A program made the translations under genes and the position numbers. The notes beneath the pieces are model-generated. The model was not told where the DNA came from. It searched no databases and saw only the letters and a program-made list of their open reading frames with translations. From Capra hircus (Eukaryota > Chordata > Mammalia > Artiodactyla > Bovidae), in the NCBI RefSeq assembly GCF_001704415.2, contig NC_030812.1:55992593-56056592 (forward strand): a DNA stretch of 64,000 nucleotides, given 5' to 3'. Positions 45,080 to 56,145 of the stretch are shown here, piece after piece (positions within the stretch are counted from its first letter, which is position 1; every line of letters begins with the position of its first letter).

Positions 45080-45576
45080 GTAAAAGATTTTTTAAAATTG
45101 TTACTGGAGTATAGTTGATCCACAACATTATTTTAGTTTCAGGTGTACAGCAAAGTGAATCTGTTATACATATACACATATCCACTGTTTTTTAGATTCT
45201 ATTCCCATATAGGACATTACGGAGTATTGAGTAGAGCTCCCTGAGCTATATAGTCCTTATTAGTTCCCTATTTTACGTGTAGTAGTGTGTATGTGTCAAT
45301 CTCATTCTTCTCATTTATCCCTCCCTCCCTTACCCCCTTGTAACCTTAAGATTATTCTCTACAACTGTAACTCTATTTCTGTTTTGTAGGTAAATTCATT
45401 TGTACCCTTTTTCTTAGATTCCACATATAAACAATATCATATTTGTCTTTCTCTGTCTGACTTACTTCACTCAGTATGATAATCTCTAGGTTCATCAGTG
45501 TTGCTGCAAGTGGCATTATTTCACTTTTTATGGCTGAGTAATATTCCATTATATATATATATATGTACCATTTATG
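45080..45576 (-). mobile_element. L1 3' UTR, antisense
   Basis: 3' end at the T-rich 45085 and then GAGTATAGTTGATCCACAAC ... TTTATGGCTGAGTAATATTCC and a (TA)n run at 45551-45563. Confidence 0.82.
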
Positions 45577-45776
45577 GCTAAGTAATACATGCAAAATCCT
45601 ACTGTATAGCACCAGGAACTACATGCAATATCCTGTGATAAACCATAATGGAAAAGAATATGAAAAAGAAAGTATATATATATATATATGTATAACTGAG
45701 TCACTTTGCTGTACAGCAGTAACTAATACATTGTAATACAACTATACTTCAATAAAAAATAAATTTAAGAAAAAAG
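45577..45776 (+). mobile_element. L1 3' end, sense, back to back with the previous one
   Basis: CAAAATCCTACTGTATAGCACC ... GTATAACTGAGTCACTTTGCTG ... CTATACTTCAATAAAAAATAAA. It has its own (TA)n run at 45674-45690. Confidence 0.82.
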
Positions 45777-46134
45777 AAAGCAGTATGGAGATAAAGAAAA
45801 TGGTCAAGAAAGTGGTGTAAAAAGCTAAATTCTCATTTATCCTAACAGGAAGTTAATAAAAAATGTTTAAAATTAATAAATCAAGAAATAACAGTATGAA
45901 GTATATTATTAAAATACACAGTGATATATACCAGAAGAAATAACCAAAAGTCGAAAGCACTCATCTCTGTGGAGCAGCAATGCAGGTGGGAAACAATTGT
46001 ATTTTCATTTTTAAGCTTTTTGAGTAATAACTGAATTTTTAACTAAGTATATATTACTTTTAAATTTAACTATATTAAATTAATAACTACATTACCTGTA
46101 AATTTTAAAAAATTAATAGTCAATTCTTTTTATT
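45777..46134. other. A/T-rich sequence, nothing recognised
   Basis: May include the right-hand end of the old repeat seen at 44390 (AAGAAAGCAGTATGGAG). Confidence 0.35.
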
Positions 46135-46200
46135 TAATATAAATCTATTTATTTTAATTGGAGGCTTATTACTTTACAATATTGTATTGGTTTTGCCATA
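46135..46200 (-). mobile_element. Very short L1 3' end
   Basis: Antisense ruminant L1 3' terminus only (ATTGGAGGCTTATTACTTTAC, TATTGTATTGGTTTTGCCAT): a severely 5'-truncated insertion just beyond the predicted HSD17B6 cleavage site. Confidence 0.82.
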
Positions 46201-46234
46201 AGGGAGAAACATATCCAAAAACAGCTGGCTAATA

Positions 46235-46664
46235 GGAAGAAGATGAAATTAAACATTTATTAAAAGTACCAAAGTACAAACCCATTTCAAGTAAGAATTA
46301 ACAGACCCACATTTCTCAATAGTCCCTAAGCAACAGTTGATCACAGCACAGAACAGCTATTCGCTTACATAAGGAAATAACATCAAAACAAGCTAAACTG
46401 TTTTTAGTCTACTCAGGAAGACTGATGCATTTTGGAAACATTGGCATCCAAAAATGGCTAAAATAGTAGAGATTTAGCACCTAAAGGGAGTAAGCTTTGG
46501 ATATCTATAACATCAACATATTGGTTCTCTGATGGTGTCAGATAAGTGAGTTTAAGCAAGAAAGTTGATTGCTAGAAAAATTATAGATTATGCATTAGGA
46601 TTAGCGAGACACCATCAATTTCAGATTTTTGTCTTCATTTCAAGGGCTATCAAACCATTTTTCT
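46235..46664 (-). promoter_or_regulatory. HSD17B6: HSD17B6 3' UTR with poly(A) signal
   Basis: Downstream of the stop the minus strand runs about 400 bases without a recognised repeat to a canonical AATAAA at 46261-46256. Cleavage is expected some 15-25 bases later, near 46235. That is just short of a 66-base L1 3'-end fragment at 46135-46200. The extent is inferred from the signal only; no transcript evidence is available here. Confidence 0.6.
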
Positions 46665-46882
46665 TTAGACTGCCTGGGCTGGTTTGGGCCAAGATCTAGT
46701 CAATATGTAGTCTGCCAGGGATGTAGGTAAATAAGATAGAGGGACAAAGAAAAACTGAGCATCCCAGCCAGCTGAATATCGAGTGCGGGGATGCACAGAT
46801 GTCAGAGCGTGTTCCATGCAGTCGGTGACCAGGTTTAGGTTTGTGCTACAACCCAGCAGCCCTTGTTTCATGATATCGTGAT
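46665..46882 (-). CDS. HSD17B6: HSD17B6 coding exon 4 (C-terminus and stop)
   Basis: The acceptor (polypyrimidine run then TTTACAG, AG at 46884-46883) opens this exon. Codon 246 (Tyr) is completed from exon 3, and reading continues to TAA at 46667-46665. It codes for residues 246-317, including STNLNLVTDCMEHAL and the family motif PRTRYSAGWDA, and ends in WPKPAQAV. This C-terminus is the best discriminator: it fits HSD17B6 better than RDH16 or SDR9C7. An in-frame ATG a few bases upstream of the acceptor extends the open frame but is intronic. Confidence 0.93.
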
Positions 46883-46926
46883 CTGTAAACAAAAAGAAAA
46901 ATGGTAGTTAGCAATCTTATGGTTTA

Positions 46927-47143
46927 GGGATTCCCTGGCGGCTCAGATGGTAAAGAGTCTGCCTGCAATTTGGGAGACCTGGGTTTGATCCCTGGGTTGG
47001 GAAGATCCCCTGGAGAAAGGAAATGGCAACTCACTCCAGTATTCTTGCCTGGAAAATCCCATGGACAGAGGAACCTGGCAGGCTACAGTCTGTGGGGTCA
47101 CAAAGAGTTGGACACGACAGAGCAACTTCATTTTCACTTTCAA
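46927..47143 (+). mobile_element. HSD17B6: Bov-tA SINE in HSD17B6 intron 3
   Basis: GGGATTCCCTGGCGGCTCAGATGG ... GGACACGACAGAGCAACTTCATTTTCACTTTCAAC. It lies antisense to the gene, about 45 bp inside the intron from exon 4. Confidence 0.9.
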
Positions 47144-47459
47144 CTTATTATTTATATTTCTAAGATCCTGTTGCACGCAGTCACAGAAGTCTAACTACAT
47201 TTCAGTTCCACAAGAATTAGGCCTATCAGACCTATGCTTCCCAGTATAACAGCCACTAGCCACATGTAGCTAATGAGCACATAAAACATAGCTAGTATGA
47301 CTGAAAGCTGAATTTTAAAATTTACTTAATTTTAAAGCTCAATTCTGTTATTGGAAAATTTTAAATATGTTTGGAACAATATAGGTATGTGAATCTACTT
47401 TTCAATTGGAAATTTTATAGCATCTTTGTTGAGATAATTCACATTCATAAAAATCATCC

Positions 47460-47632
47460 GGGCTTCCCTGGTGGCTCAGAGGTTAAAGCGTCTGCCTACA
47501 ATGCGGGAGACCTGGGTTCGATCCCTGGGTCAGGAAGATCCCCTGGAGAAGGACATGGCAACCCACTCCAGTATTCTTGCCTGGAGAATCCGGAGGAGCT
47601 TGGTGGGCTACAGTCTACGGGGTCACAAAGAC
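47460..47632 (+). mobile_element. Bov-tA SINE, truncated
   Basis: GGCTTCCCTGGTGGCTCAGAGG ... GGGTCACAAAGAC. Perfect 11-bp TSD AAAAATCATCC at 47449-47459 and 47633-47643. Confidence 0.95.
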
Positions 47633-47662
47633 AAAAATCATCCATTTCAAGTATACAAATCA

Positions 47663-47979
47663 GGGCTTCCCTGGTGGTCCAGTGGTTAAGAATTTAGTTT
47701 GCTTGGATCCCTTGTCCAGGCAGATCCCACATGCCACAGGTAACTAAGCCTGGCCACCACAGCTACTGAGCCTGTGCTCTGGAGCTGGCAAGGCACAACT
47801 ACTGAAGCCTGTGTGCCTTGAGTCCGTGCTCTGCAACAGAAGAACCATGGCAATGAGAAGCCCACAGCACCCCAACCAGAAAGTATCCCTTGCTCACCGC
47901 TAAAGAGAAAGCCCATGCACAGCAAGGAAGACCCAGTGCAGCCAAAATAAATAAGTAGATAAAAATCTTTAAAAATCAG
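47663..47979 (+). mobile_element. CHR SINE, first of two at one target site
   Basis: GGGCTTCCCTGGTGGTCCAGTGG to AAATAAATAAGTAGATAAAAATC. TSD GTATACAAATCA at 47651-47662 and 47980-47991. Confidence 0.94.
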
Positions 47980-47991
47980 GTATACAAATCA

Positions 47992-48131
47992 GGGAGTTCC
48001 CTGGTGATCCAGTGGTTAGGATTCAGTGCTTTCACTGCTGTAACTTGGGTTCAGTCCCTGGTTAGGGAATTGACATCCCACAAGACAAGTGACATAATCA
48101 AATAATAATAATAAATAAAAATAAAATAAAA
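47992..48131 (+). mobile_element. CHR SINE, truncated, second at the same site
   Basis: GGGAGTTCCCTGGTGATCCAGTGG to an (AAT)n/(AAAT)n tail. TSD TATACAAATCA at 47981-47991 and 48132-48142. Confidence 0.94.
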
Positions 48132-48617
48132 TATACAAATCAATGACTTTTAGTTTATCCAGAATTATGCAACCATCACCACAGTCTAAGTTTAAAACAT
48201 TTTCATCATCCCAAAAAGAAGCCTTATACCCATTAGCAATTACTCTCCCATTTACAGCCAACCCACCCTTGCCAAATGGTAACCTATTTTCTGTCTCTAC
48301 AGATTGCCTTTTATGAATATTTCATATAAATAGAATTATAGATCGTGGTCTTTTGTGACTGGCTTCTTTCAGGGAGCAAAGTGTTCTCACAGTCCATCCA
48401 TGTTCTGGCATGTATCAGTACTTAATTTCTCTTTATTGCCAAGTAATATTCCATTGTATGGCTCTACCACATTTTGTTTATCCATTCAACAGTTGATGGA
48501 CATTTGAGTTGTTTCCACTCTGGGGCTATTATGAATAATGCTTCTGGCAACTATCAATTGTACTAATCGAAATACAGAAGTACTTCCTAGGAAAATTTAA
48601 TATCCCAGTTGAGATGC

Positions 48618-48752
48618 GGAGAAGGCAATGGCACCCCACTCCGGCACTCTTGCCTGGAAAATCCATGGACAGAGGAGCCTGGTGGGCTGCAGTCCATGAG
48701 GTCGCTAAGAGTTGGACATGACTGAAGTGACTTAGCAGCAGCAGCAGTGAGT
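48618..48752 (+). mobile_element. Bov-A SINE
   Basis: GGAGAAGGCAATGGCACCCCACTCC ... ACTTAGCAGCAGCAGCAG. Single Bov-A unit. Confidence 0.88.
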
Positions 48753-48879
48753 TATGCTGTAAATGTAAACAACACATCAATTTTCAAAGACAAATAGGGA
48801 AAAAATATAAAATATCTTATTAATAACTTTTATATTGATGATATATGTTAAACGATAGTATTGTGGATATATATATGGG

Positions 48880-49763
48880 GTTACCCTGCTTATTTAACTT
48901 ATATGCAGAGTACATCATGAGAAACGCTGGGCTGGAAGAAACACAAGCTGGAATCAAGATTGCCGGGAGAAATATCAATAACCTCAGATATGCAGATGAC
49001 ACCACCCTTATGGCAGAAAGTGAAGAGGAGCTAAAAAGCCTCTTGATGAAAGTGAAAGAGGAGAGTGAAAAAGTTGGCTTAAAACTCAACATTCAGAAAA
49101 CGAAGATCATGGCATCCAGTCCCATCACTCCATGGGAAATAGATGGGGAAACAGTGGAAACAGTGTCAGACTTTATTTTGGGGGGCTCCAAAATCACTGC
49201 AGATGGTGACTGCAGCCATGAAATTAAAAGACGCTTACTCCTTGGAAGAAAAGTTATGAGCAACCTAGATAGCATATTCAAAAGCAGAGACATTACCTTG
49301 CCGACTAAGGTCTGTCTAGTCAAGGTTATGGTTTTCCCAGTGGTCATGTATGGATGTGAGAGTTGGACTGTGAAGAAGGCTGAGCGCCAAAGAATTGATG
49401 CTTTTGAACTGTGGTGTTGGAGAAGACTCTTGAGAGTCCCTTGGACTGCAAGGAGATCCAACCAGTGCATTCTTAAGGAGATCAGCCCTGGGATTTCTTT
49501 GGAAGGAATGATGCTAAAGCTGAAACTCCAGTACTTTGACCACCTCATGCGAAGAGTTGACTCATTGGAAAAGACTTTGATGCTGGGAGTGATTGGGGGT
49601 AGGAGGAGAAGGGGACAACAGAGGATGAGATGGCTGGATGGCATCACGGACTCAATGAACGTGAATCTGAATGAACTCTGGATGTTGGTGATGGACAGGG
49701 AGGCCTGGCGTGCTGCAATTCATGGGATCACAAAGAATCGGACACGACTGAGTGACTGAACTG
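48880..49763 (+). mobile_element. BovB LINE in HSD17B6 intron 3, copy 1
   Basis: 5'-truncated within RT (TTACCCTGCTTATTTAAC). One clean 304-codon frame (48845-49759) covers YADD to the C-terminus. TSD ATATGGG at 48873-48879 and 49764-49770. It is antisense to the host gene. Confidence 0.93.
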
Positions 49764-49902
49764 ATATGGGATTAAAGTAAAATGTATTAAAATTAATTTA
49801 ACCTGTTTTTTTCCTTTTTCAAAAGTATCTACTGGAAAATATAAGATTACATATATGGTTCTCATATATCTATTGGATAGCACTCATCTAAATTATTCTG
49901 AT
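49764..49902. repeat. Old mammalian repeat remnant between the two BovBs
   Basis: AAATTAATTTAACCTGTTTTTTTCC ... TCTATTGGATAGCACTC resembles a common old mammalian repeat; a related stretch, GCCACTAGCCACATGTAGC, is at 47250-47345. I cannot name the family. Confidence 0.45.
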
Positions 49903-51391
49903 CTAGAAAGCCTCACTACGAACAAAGCTAGTGGAGGTGATGGAATTCCAGTTGAGCTGTTCCAAATCCTGAAAGATGATGCTGCGAAAGTGCTGCACTC
50001 AATATGCCAGTGAATTTCGAAAACTCAGCAGTGGCCACAGAACTGGAAAAGGCCAGTTTTCATTCCAATCCCAAAGAAAGGCAATGCCAAAGATTGCTCA
50101 AACTACCGCACAATTGCACTCATCTCACATGCTAGTAAAGTAATGCTCAAAATTCTCCAAGCCAGGCTTCAGCAATACATGAACCGTGAACTTCCTGATG
50201 TTCAAGCTGGTTTTAGAAAAGGCAGAGGAACCAGAGATCAAATTGTCAACATCCGCTAGATCATGGAAAAAGCAAGAGAGTTCCAGAAAAACATCTATTT
50301 CTGCTTTATTGACTATGCCAAAGCCTTTGACTGTGTGGATCACAATGAACTGTGGGAAATTCTGAAAGAGATGGGAATACCAGACCACCTGACCTGCCTC
50401 TGGAGAAATCTGTATGAAGGTCAGGAAGCAACAGTTAGAACTGGAGATGGAAGAACAGACTAGTTCCAAATAGGAAAAGGAGTACGTCAAGGCGGTATAT
50501 TGTCACCCTGCTTATTTAACTTATATGCAGAGTACATCATGAGAAATGCTGGGCTGGAAGAAACACAAGCTGGAATCAAGATTGCAGGGAGAAATATCAA
50601 TAACCTCAGATATGCAGATGACACCACCCTTATGGCAGAAAGTGAAGAGGAGCTAAAAAGCCTCTTGATGAAAGTGAAAGAGGAGAGTGAAAAAGTTGGC
50701 TTAAAACTCAACATTCAGAAAACGAAGATCATGGCATCCAGTCCCATCACTCCATGGGAAATAGATGGGGAAACAGTGGAAACAGTGTCAGACTTTATTT
50801 TGGGGGGCTCCAAAATCACTGCAGATGGTGACTGCAGCCATGAAATTAAAAGACGCTTACTCCTTGGAAGAAAAGTTGTGACCAACCTAGATAGTATATT
50901 CAAAAGCAGAGACATTACTTTGCTGACTAAGGTCCGTCAAGTCAAGGCTATGGTTTTTCCTGTGGTCATGTATGGATGTGAGAATTGGACTGTGAAGAAG
51001 GCTGAGTGCCGAAGAATTGATGCTTTTGAACTGTGGTGTTGGAGAAGACTCTTGAGAGTCCCTTGGACTGCAAGGAGATCCAACCAGTGCATTCTTAAGG
51101 AGATCAACCCTGGGATTTCTTTGAAAGGAATGATGCTAAAGCTGAAACTCCAGTACTTTGGCTACCTCATGCGAAGAGTTGACTCATTGGAAAAGACTAT
51201 GATGCTGGGAGTGATTGGGGGCAGGAGGAGAAGGGGCTGACAGAGGATGAGATGGCTGGATGGCATCACTGACTCGATGGACGTGAGTCTGAGTGAACTT
51301 CAGGAGATGGTGATGAACAGGGAGGCCTGGCGTGCTGCAATTCCTGGGGTCTCAGAGAGTCAGAGACGACTGAGTGACTGAACTGAACTGA
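49903..51391 (+). mobile_element. BovB LINE in HSD17B6 intron 3, copy 2
   Basis: Longer BovB starting in the linker before RT (GAAAGCCTCACTACGAAC) and ending in CTGAACTGAACTGA. Frames 50263-50463 and 50500-51240 hold RT boxes (YADD intact), with nonsense changes at the TGA near 50010, TAG near 50260, TAG at 50462 and TGA at 51238. It shares private variants with copy 1. No clear TSD. Confidence 0.93.
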
Positions 51392-52556
51392 GGGACAAAT
51401 AAATGAACAACTTCAACTCCTTAAATCATTAAATACATATATCCCTCCTTTTACATAAAGCCACTTCTTAGTAAACTCTCTTGTCCTTTGATTTCTATTG
51501 TCAAATATATGTACCCACAAAGGGAGACAAAGTCTCTAATAGTTTAAAACTTTAGGTAGAGAAGAGCTCAGCAAAGCAGCTGCCCACCTGACTTGTTAGG
51601 AATTGTAGTTCCCTAGCTTTGTATTCTGAGAGGCCCTGAAGTTTTCTATCAGCCTTTCCTTGATCCAATTTCTCTCCCCTCTGTGGACAGCCACCCCTCT
51701 AAGCCTGATGTACCCAGAAGACAGGGCTGGAGGTCAGGAGTCTTCCATGTGCACATTCCCCTTCTCCTTTCTCTGTACTGAGATATCACCCAAAGTCAAG
51801 GCCAGGGCTACTGCTACCTGCCACGGGGCCTTTTTGTGAACGGGAAAAGAGAGCTGCTCCCTTTGGCCTTGGCAAGCTGCTAAATTCTTTATGTGAAAAA
51901 AAAGTAGCCCTTCCCCATTAAGGTGCACCCCACACTAGTATGCATGACTTTCTTCTACTTGAAGGACTGCCCTCCCTCTTCCCCCAAAACCGACCCTCCT
52001 CCACGCCATGAAATTGAACCTTCGCACTCCTGCAGGACTCCCATGGCCTGCACGTGAGGTCCAGCCTCTGGGAATGGCCGACAGTGCCCTGCAAATCCTC
52101 TCCTAATCCACTCACCTCTCCCCACTATATGCACCCTCCGTCCTCTCACAATAAAATGTGGAGTTTGTAGCTAGGCTGTTACCCAAAGAGTAGACAATAT
52201 GAATGCTCAACTAAGCGGGCCTCCCACACCAGCCCCTTCAAACTGGGGAGAGGCACCCCCTCCTCCACGCTTCCAACCACATAATACCTCCCTGGTGCTC
52301 AGGTGTCCAGGCCCATAGGGGACAAGACAGGGCAAGCTCTGGCCTGAGGCTGCTTGTATGGCCTCTTCCTCAGCCACAACAGCCATCACCACACCGACTA
52401 TGAAGGCACTGGAACCTTCCTGAACCTTCCCTCTTGTCTTAGGAAGGCTTTATTGAAGGTGATTTATTCTTAGAAGATCTCCCAATCTCTCTCTACCAAC
52501 AGCCTTTGCCCTTTTCATGCAAGATTATCCATCATGCCATTAAAAGAAAAGCTCAC
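51392..52556. other. HSD17B6: HSD17B6 intron 3, single-copy part next to exon 3
   Basis: No repeat recognised. GC-richer than most of the window around 51720-52400 (possible conserved intronic DNA). Open frames on the minus strand at 51734-52392 have no domain and overlap. Confidence 0.45.
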
Positions 52557-52720
52557 AGGCATCAAAAAACTTCTCTCCATAGGTCTCCTTAATATGCGCA
52601 GGGGTTTCTTTCCAGATTTGTTTCATTATCTCTGAGGACTTCTGCACATCTGTCATTGCTGTTCTGAAGTAGCCAGGTTCAACCATACTGACTTTCACCC
52701 CAAAATGTTGAAGCTCACGC
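52557..52720 (-). CDS. HSD17B6: HSD17B6 coding exon 3 (C-terminal SDR fold, PGYF loop)
   Basis: 164 nt, flanked by the acceptor CCCCCCTAG just upstream of 52720 and the donor GTGAGC from 52556. It codes from the split Arg191 codon to the first base of codon 246. It carries the SDR loop PGYFRT (206-211), which follows the catalytic helix and contacts the cofactor, then the variable helix region involved in substrate entry (…MKQIWKETPAHIKETYGEKFFDA). The 164-nt size and phase match the third coding exon of the RDH/HSD17B6 subfamily. No defect is seen. Confidence 0.92.
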
Positions 52721-53027
52721 CTAGGGGGGAAAAAAATCCTCAAGTTAACTCCTCTGATTGAAAGATACCACAATTTCAATGCTTTCAGGAAGAAAACAAA
52801 ACAAAATAGTTATAAAAACACCTTTACTGAATATTTTAAAGGATAAAGAAATGGAGGAGAACAAAACAAAATTTTACACATCCCTAGGTGCAATAATTGG
52901 GATATGATTATACAAACTACCATAACCATTCAATTCCACATCCATTTATTTAACAGAGTTGTTTACTTTCAGCCATGTGCTATACACTGGAAAAATGAAG
53001 AATACAAGGAATAATAAGGAAAATTAA

Positions 53028-53100
53028 TGTTTTTATGTGTCTGCTGGGCCAAGTGTTTTGCATGCACAATCTCAGTAAATTAAGACTGCTCACCACCCCT
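53028..53100 (+). repeat. MIR-like fragment
   Basis: GGGCCAAGTGTTTTGCATGCACAATCTCAGTAAATTAAGACTGCTCACCACCC follows the MIR consensus order (…AAGCGCTTTACATGCATTATCTCATTTAATCCTCACAACAACCC). Confidence 0.6.
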
Positions 53101-53727
53101 GAAAAGCCCACAGTGAGTGAGTCTGATAAATAAGCAAATAATTGCAATACGAGTCAAAAGAACTATAAAGGCAAGGTATTCAGGGGGCTACATAAGTAGA
53201 AAAGAAGATGTAGATTTTCTGATGGAGTCAAAGAAGGCTTCAGTAAGGAGAAAATGTTTCAGTTGAGCCTCCAAGGATAAAGAGGAAATTTCCAAGTGAA
53301 GAAAGAGTGGAGTGGAATACCATACTGATGGAATTGCACACACAGAAGCAGCGGGCTGTGAAAAATTACAGTGTGTTCAAAGACTGCAAGAGACCATTAG
53401 TGGAATATGATGTGGGTATTAAATTGACAAGTCACTGGTCACTCCAAAATATTCGGGTTAGTTGAAAAAACATTTTCGAAAGTATTCATCAGGGGGCTGT
53501 GTATGTATCGGGCACTATGCGAAGTGCTGCCTTCACCAAGTGAAGCAAGATGGCATTGTGCACCCTGTGAGTATTCTTTCAGTACTCCGGGACAGTGATG
53601 AGGGCTGCTCCCTGCTCTAGAGGTTGCAACACTTTGCTAGAGAAGATGAAGCCCAAGCTAATGTCAAGGAGAAATGTTTGGAGCAGTGTTTCATAAGAAT
53701 ATAAAACACAAAGCATCGTGATCCTCT

Positions 53728-53925
53728 AAAGCAATGAATGGTTCTCAAAGTGTGGACCCCAGATCAATAGCATTAGCATCTGGGAGCTTGTTAGAATGCA
53801 GATTACTGAGCCCAAGTCTAAATTTACTAAATCAGAAACTCTGGGGATAAGAACCAACAATCTGTCCAAAGTAGCCTTCCAGGTGACTCTGAGGCATGCT
53901 AAAAGTTAAGAACCACTGCTCTAAA
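53728..53925 (+). mobile_element. MER5A-type hAT-Charlie DNA transposon
   Basis: TGGTTCTCAAAGTGTGGACCCCAGA ... TCAGAAACTCTGGGG ... GTTAAGAACCACTGCTCTA: matching terminal inverted ends (TGGTTCT / AGAACCA). Non-autonomous, ancient, intron 2. Confidence 0.87.
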
Positions 53926-54449
53926 GGAAAACCCTCCCTTATCAAACCAAAGCCTAAAACCTTTCAAATTAAAGGCTTCAGAAAATGATTCTCCAGGTAC
54001 CTGTGCGTATTGGAGCAGAAGGAGGGGCTAGGCAAGCCAGGGGTGCTTTGGCCCTTTGCATTTAACTTCCCCTTGCAGCTTTCTCATACATTCCCAACAC
54101 ACCACATCTCCATCTCCTTTAAAACTCTAATTCAAATGGGGAACAAAACTTCCTTTTTCTGTTTATCCTTAGCATAATTAAGGCAAACTGGAATTTCCTA
54201 CAGGAACTAAATAATGATTTAAAGGTTGGAAGGGCATGTCTTCACTCTTAGCCTGGGAGTCCAAGAGGCATGAGCAGTGGTAAATCAGCAAGCAGCGGCC
54301 CCATGGAGGTGGTCAAAATGTTGGATAGGCAGGAAGCCAGGAAAGATGCCTGCCATACAGTGACAAGTCATGTAATGTCCTTGGTTATTTCCCTACTCCT
54401 TTCCTAAGCAGATAATATGATATGCACATTGTATTAGATATATACCAGA
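53926..54449. other. HSD17B6: HSD17B6 intron 2, unassigned
   Basis: No gene or clear repeat. Confidence 0.45.
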
Positions 54450-54940
54450 CATGGCATGTGGTAAGTTAAATAATGACTCCCAAACATATCAGGTCCTAAT
54501 CCCTGAAACCTGTAAATGTTACCTTATGTGGCAAAGACTTTGCAAGTTTGATTGAGTTAAGGATCTTAAGGTAGGGAGGTGCCAGGTGCTCTGGGTGCAT
54601 CCTAAATGCAATCACAACTGTCCTTATAAAGAAGCATAGGTAGATCCAAAGACCAACAGAGGAAGAGAAGGCAAAGTGACCATAAAGGCAGAGGTTGATG
54701 TGGCCACAAGCCAAGGAATTCCAGCAGCCACCAGAAGCAGGAAGCAAGTAACAGATTCTCTCCTAGAGCCTTCAGAAGAACATGGCCCTGTCAACAACTG
54801 ACTTTGGCCCAGTGATGCTGATTTCAGACGTCTAGACTCCAGAACTGTGAGAGAATAAATGTGTGCTGTTGTAAGACACCATGCACCATAAATTACCTGT
54901 GGAAACTTATTACAACTGCCATAGGAAGTTAATTCATGGT
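54450..54940 (+). mobile_element. MaLR-type LTR (MLT1/MST-like)
   Basis: AATAATGACTCCCAAACATATCAGGTCCTAATCCC, TGTTACCTTATGTGGCAAAG, AGATTCTCTCCTAGAGCCTTCAG, CAGAACTGTGAGAGAATAAATG (AATAAA) and a GTAATTTGTTACA-like end: the ERVL-MaLR LTR pattern. Solo, in intron 2. Confidence 0.85.
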
Positions 54941-55139
54941 GTTTGTAATATTCATAGCTTGTTTCTAAGAGAAACTGCCCCTAGAATCAGCCTCTGCTAA
55001 AGGAGAGTCTGTGCAGCACTATTCTGTACCGTGTGACTGCATCTTCGTGTCTACAGCTGGCATGACCAGGAAGGGTCCTTAATGGGAGAAGAGCCCTTCT
55101 TAGGACTGGACAGTGACTCAGCCTGTTATTACCAAGATG

Positions 55140-55292
55140 GCCATGGCAAATTACTGAACCTCTGTGCCTCAGTTTCCCTAGACATATAATGAGGATAAAA
55201 ATAACTTCTTCCTCACTGGGTTGCTATGAAAATTAAATGATTTATTAGACATAAAATACTCACAGCAGTGACTAACAGATAGTAAGTGCAAA
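55140..55292 (+). mobile_element. MIR SINE
   Basis: GCAAATTACTGAACCTCTGTGCCTCAGTTTCCC ... GGGTTGCTATGAAAATTAAATGA ... ACAGATAGTAAGTGC: clear MIR core order. Confidence 0.87.
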
Positions 55293-55870
55293 AATAAAAA
55301 ATCACATCATGTAGTGTCATACAGAATACACACAAAAAAATTATCTCAGGCCCAACAGGATTCTCTGGCTCAGAAGTTAAAATATGAAGGGAACTATAAA
55401 AAGTAGGAACCGCTGATAGAGGAGCAGGAAGCTGAAATGAGGTATTTTTAAAAGCCAGGAGGTAGAGGCACTGCCATTAGAGGGTTGTGGCAAACTAAAG
55501 TTATAAGAAAGAAAAGAAACCATTAGCTAAAGAGAAGATATACAGAATAAAGGGATGAAATAAGTTAACTGCAAGCAGATGAGCACCAGAAAGAGTTGCT
55601 GTGAAGAGATGAGGACAGGAGGAAAGAGGTGATCCTCTCTCCAGAAATAAAATTTTACCAAGGATATATCTTGAGAGTTAGAATGTGGTGTGGTGACAAG
55701 AGACAGAGACTTGGTCAGAACTTGCATCTGCCAGATCACCGTTGCTGCAGGTGAACTCTGAATAGATACCAAATCTGAGCCTCAGCGTTCTATAAAACAG
55801 ACTAGCAATAATATCTAGTAAACAACAATATTTGATTATTATCTAATAAATAATATCTAGTAAACATATC

Positions 55871-56145
55871 GGAGAAGGCAATGGCACCCCACTCCAGTAC
55901 TCTTGCCTGGAGAATCCCATGGATGGAGGAGCCTGGTAGGCTGCAGTCCATGGGGTCACTAAGAGTCGGACGCAACTGAGCGACTTCACTTTCACTTTTC
56001 ACTTTCACGCATTGGAGAAGGAAATGGCAACCCACTCCAGGGTTCTTGCCTGGAGAATCCCAGGGACAGGGGAGCCTGGTGGGCTGCCATCTATGGGGTC
56101 GCACAGAGTCAGACACGACTGAAGCGACTTAGCAGCAGCAGCAGC
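55871..56145 (+). mobile_element. Bov-tA SINE in intron 2
   Basis: Complete dimeric Bov-tA with (GCA)5 tail. TSD AGTAAACATATC at 55859-55870 and 56146-56157 (its first bases may overlap the tail). Confidence 0.95.

Larger units (their letters stand above)
47400..48550 (-). mobile_element. Old L1 3' UTR, antisense, with three SINE insertions
   Basis: CATCTTTGTTGAGATAATTC at 47421, then AATTATGCAACCATCACCACA (48163), CTGTCTCTACAGATTGCC, GGCATGTATCAGTACTTAATTTC, AATATTCCATTGTATGGC. This is the older L1 family end common in mammals. Confidence 0.85.
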
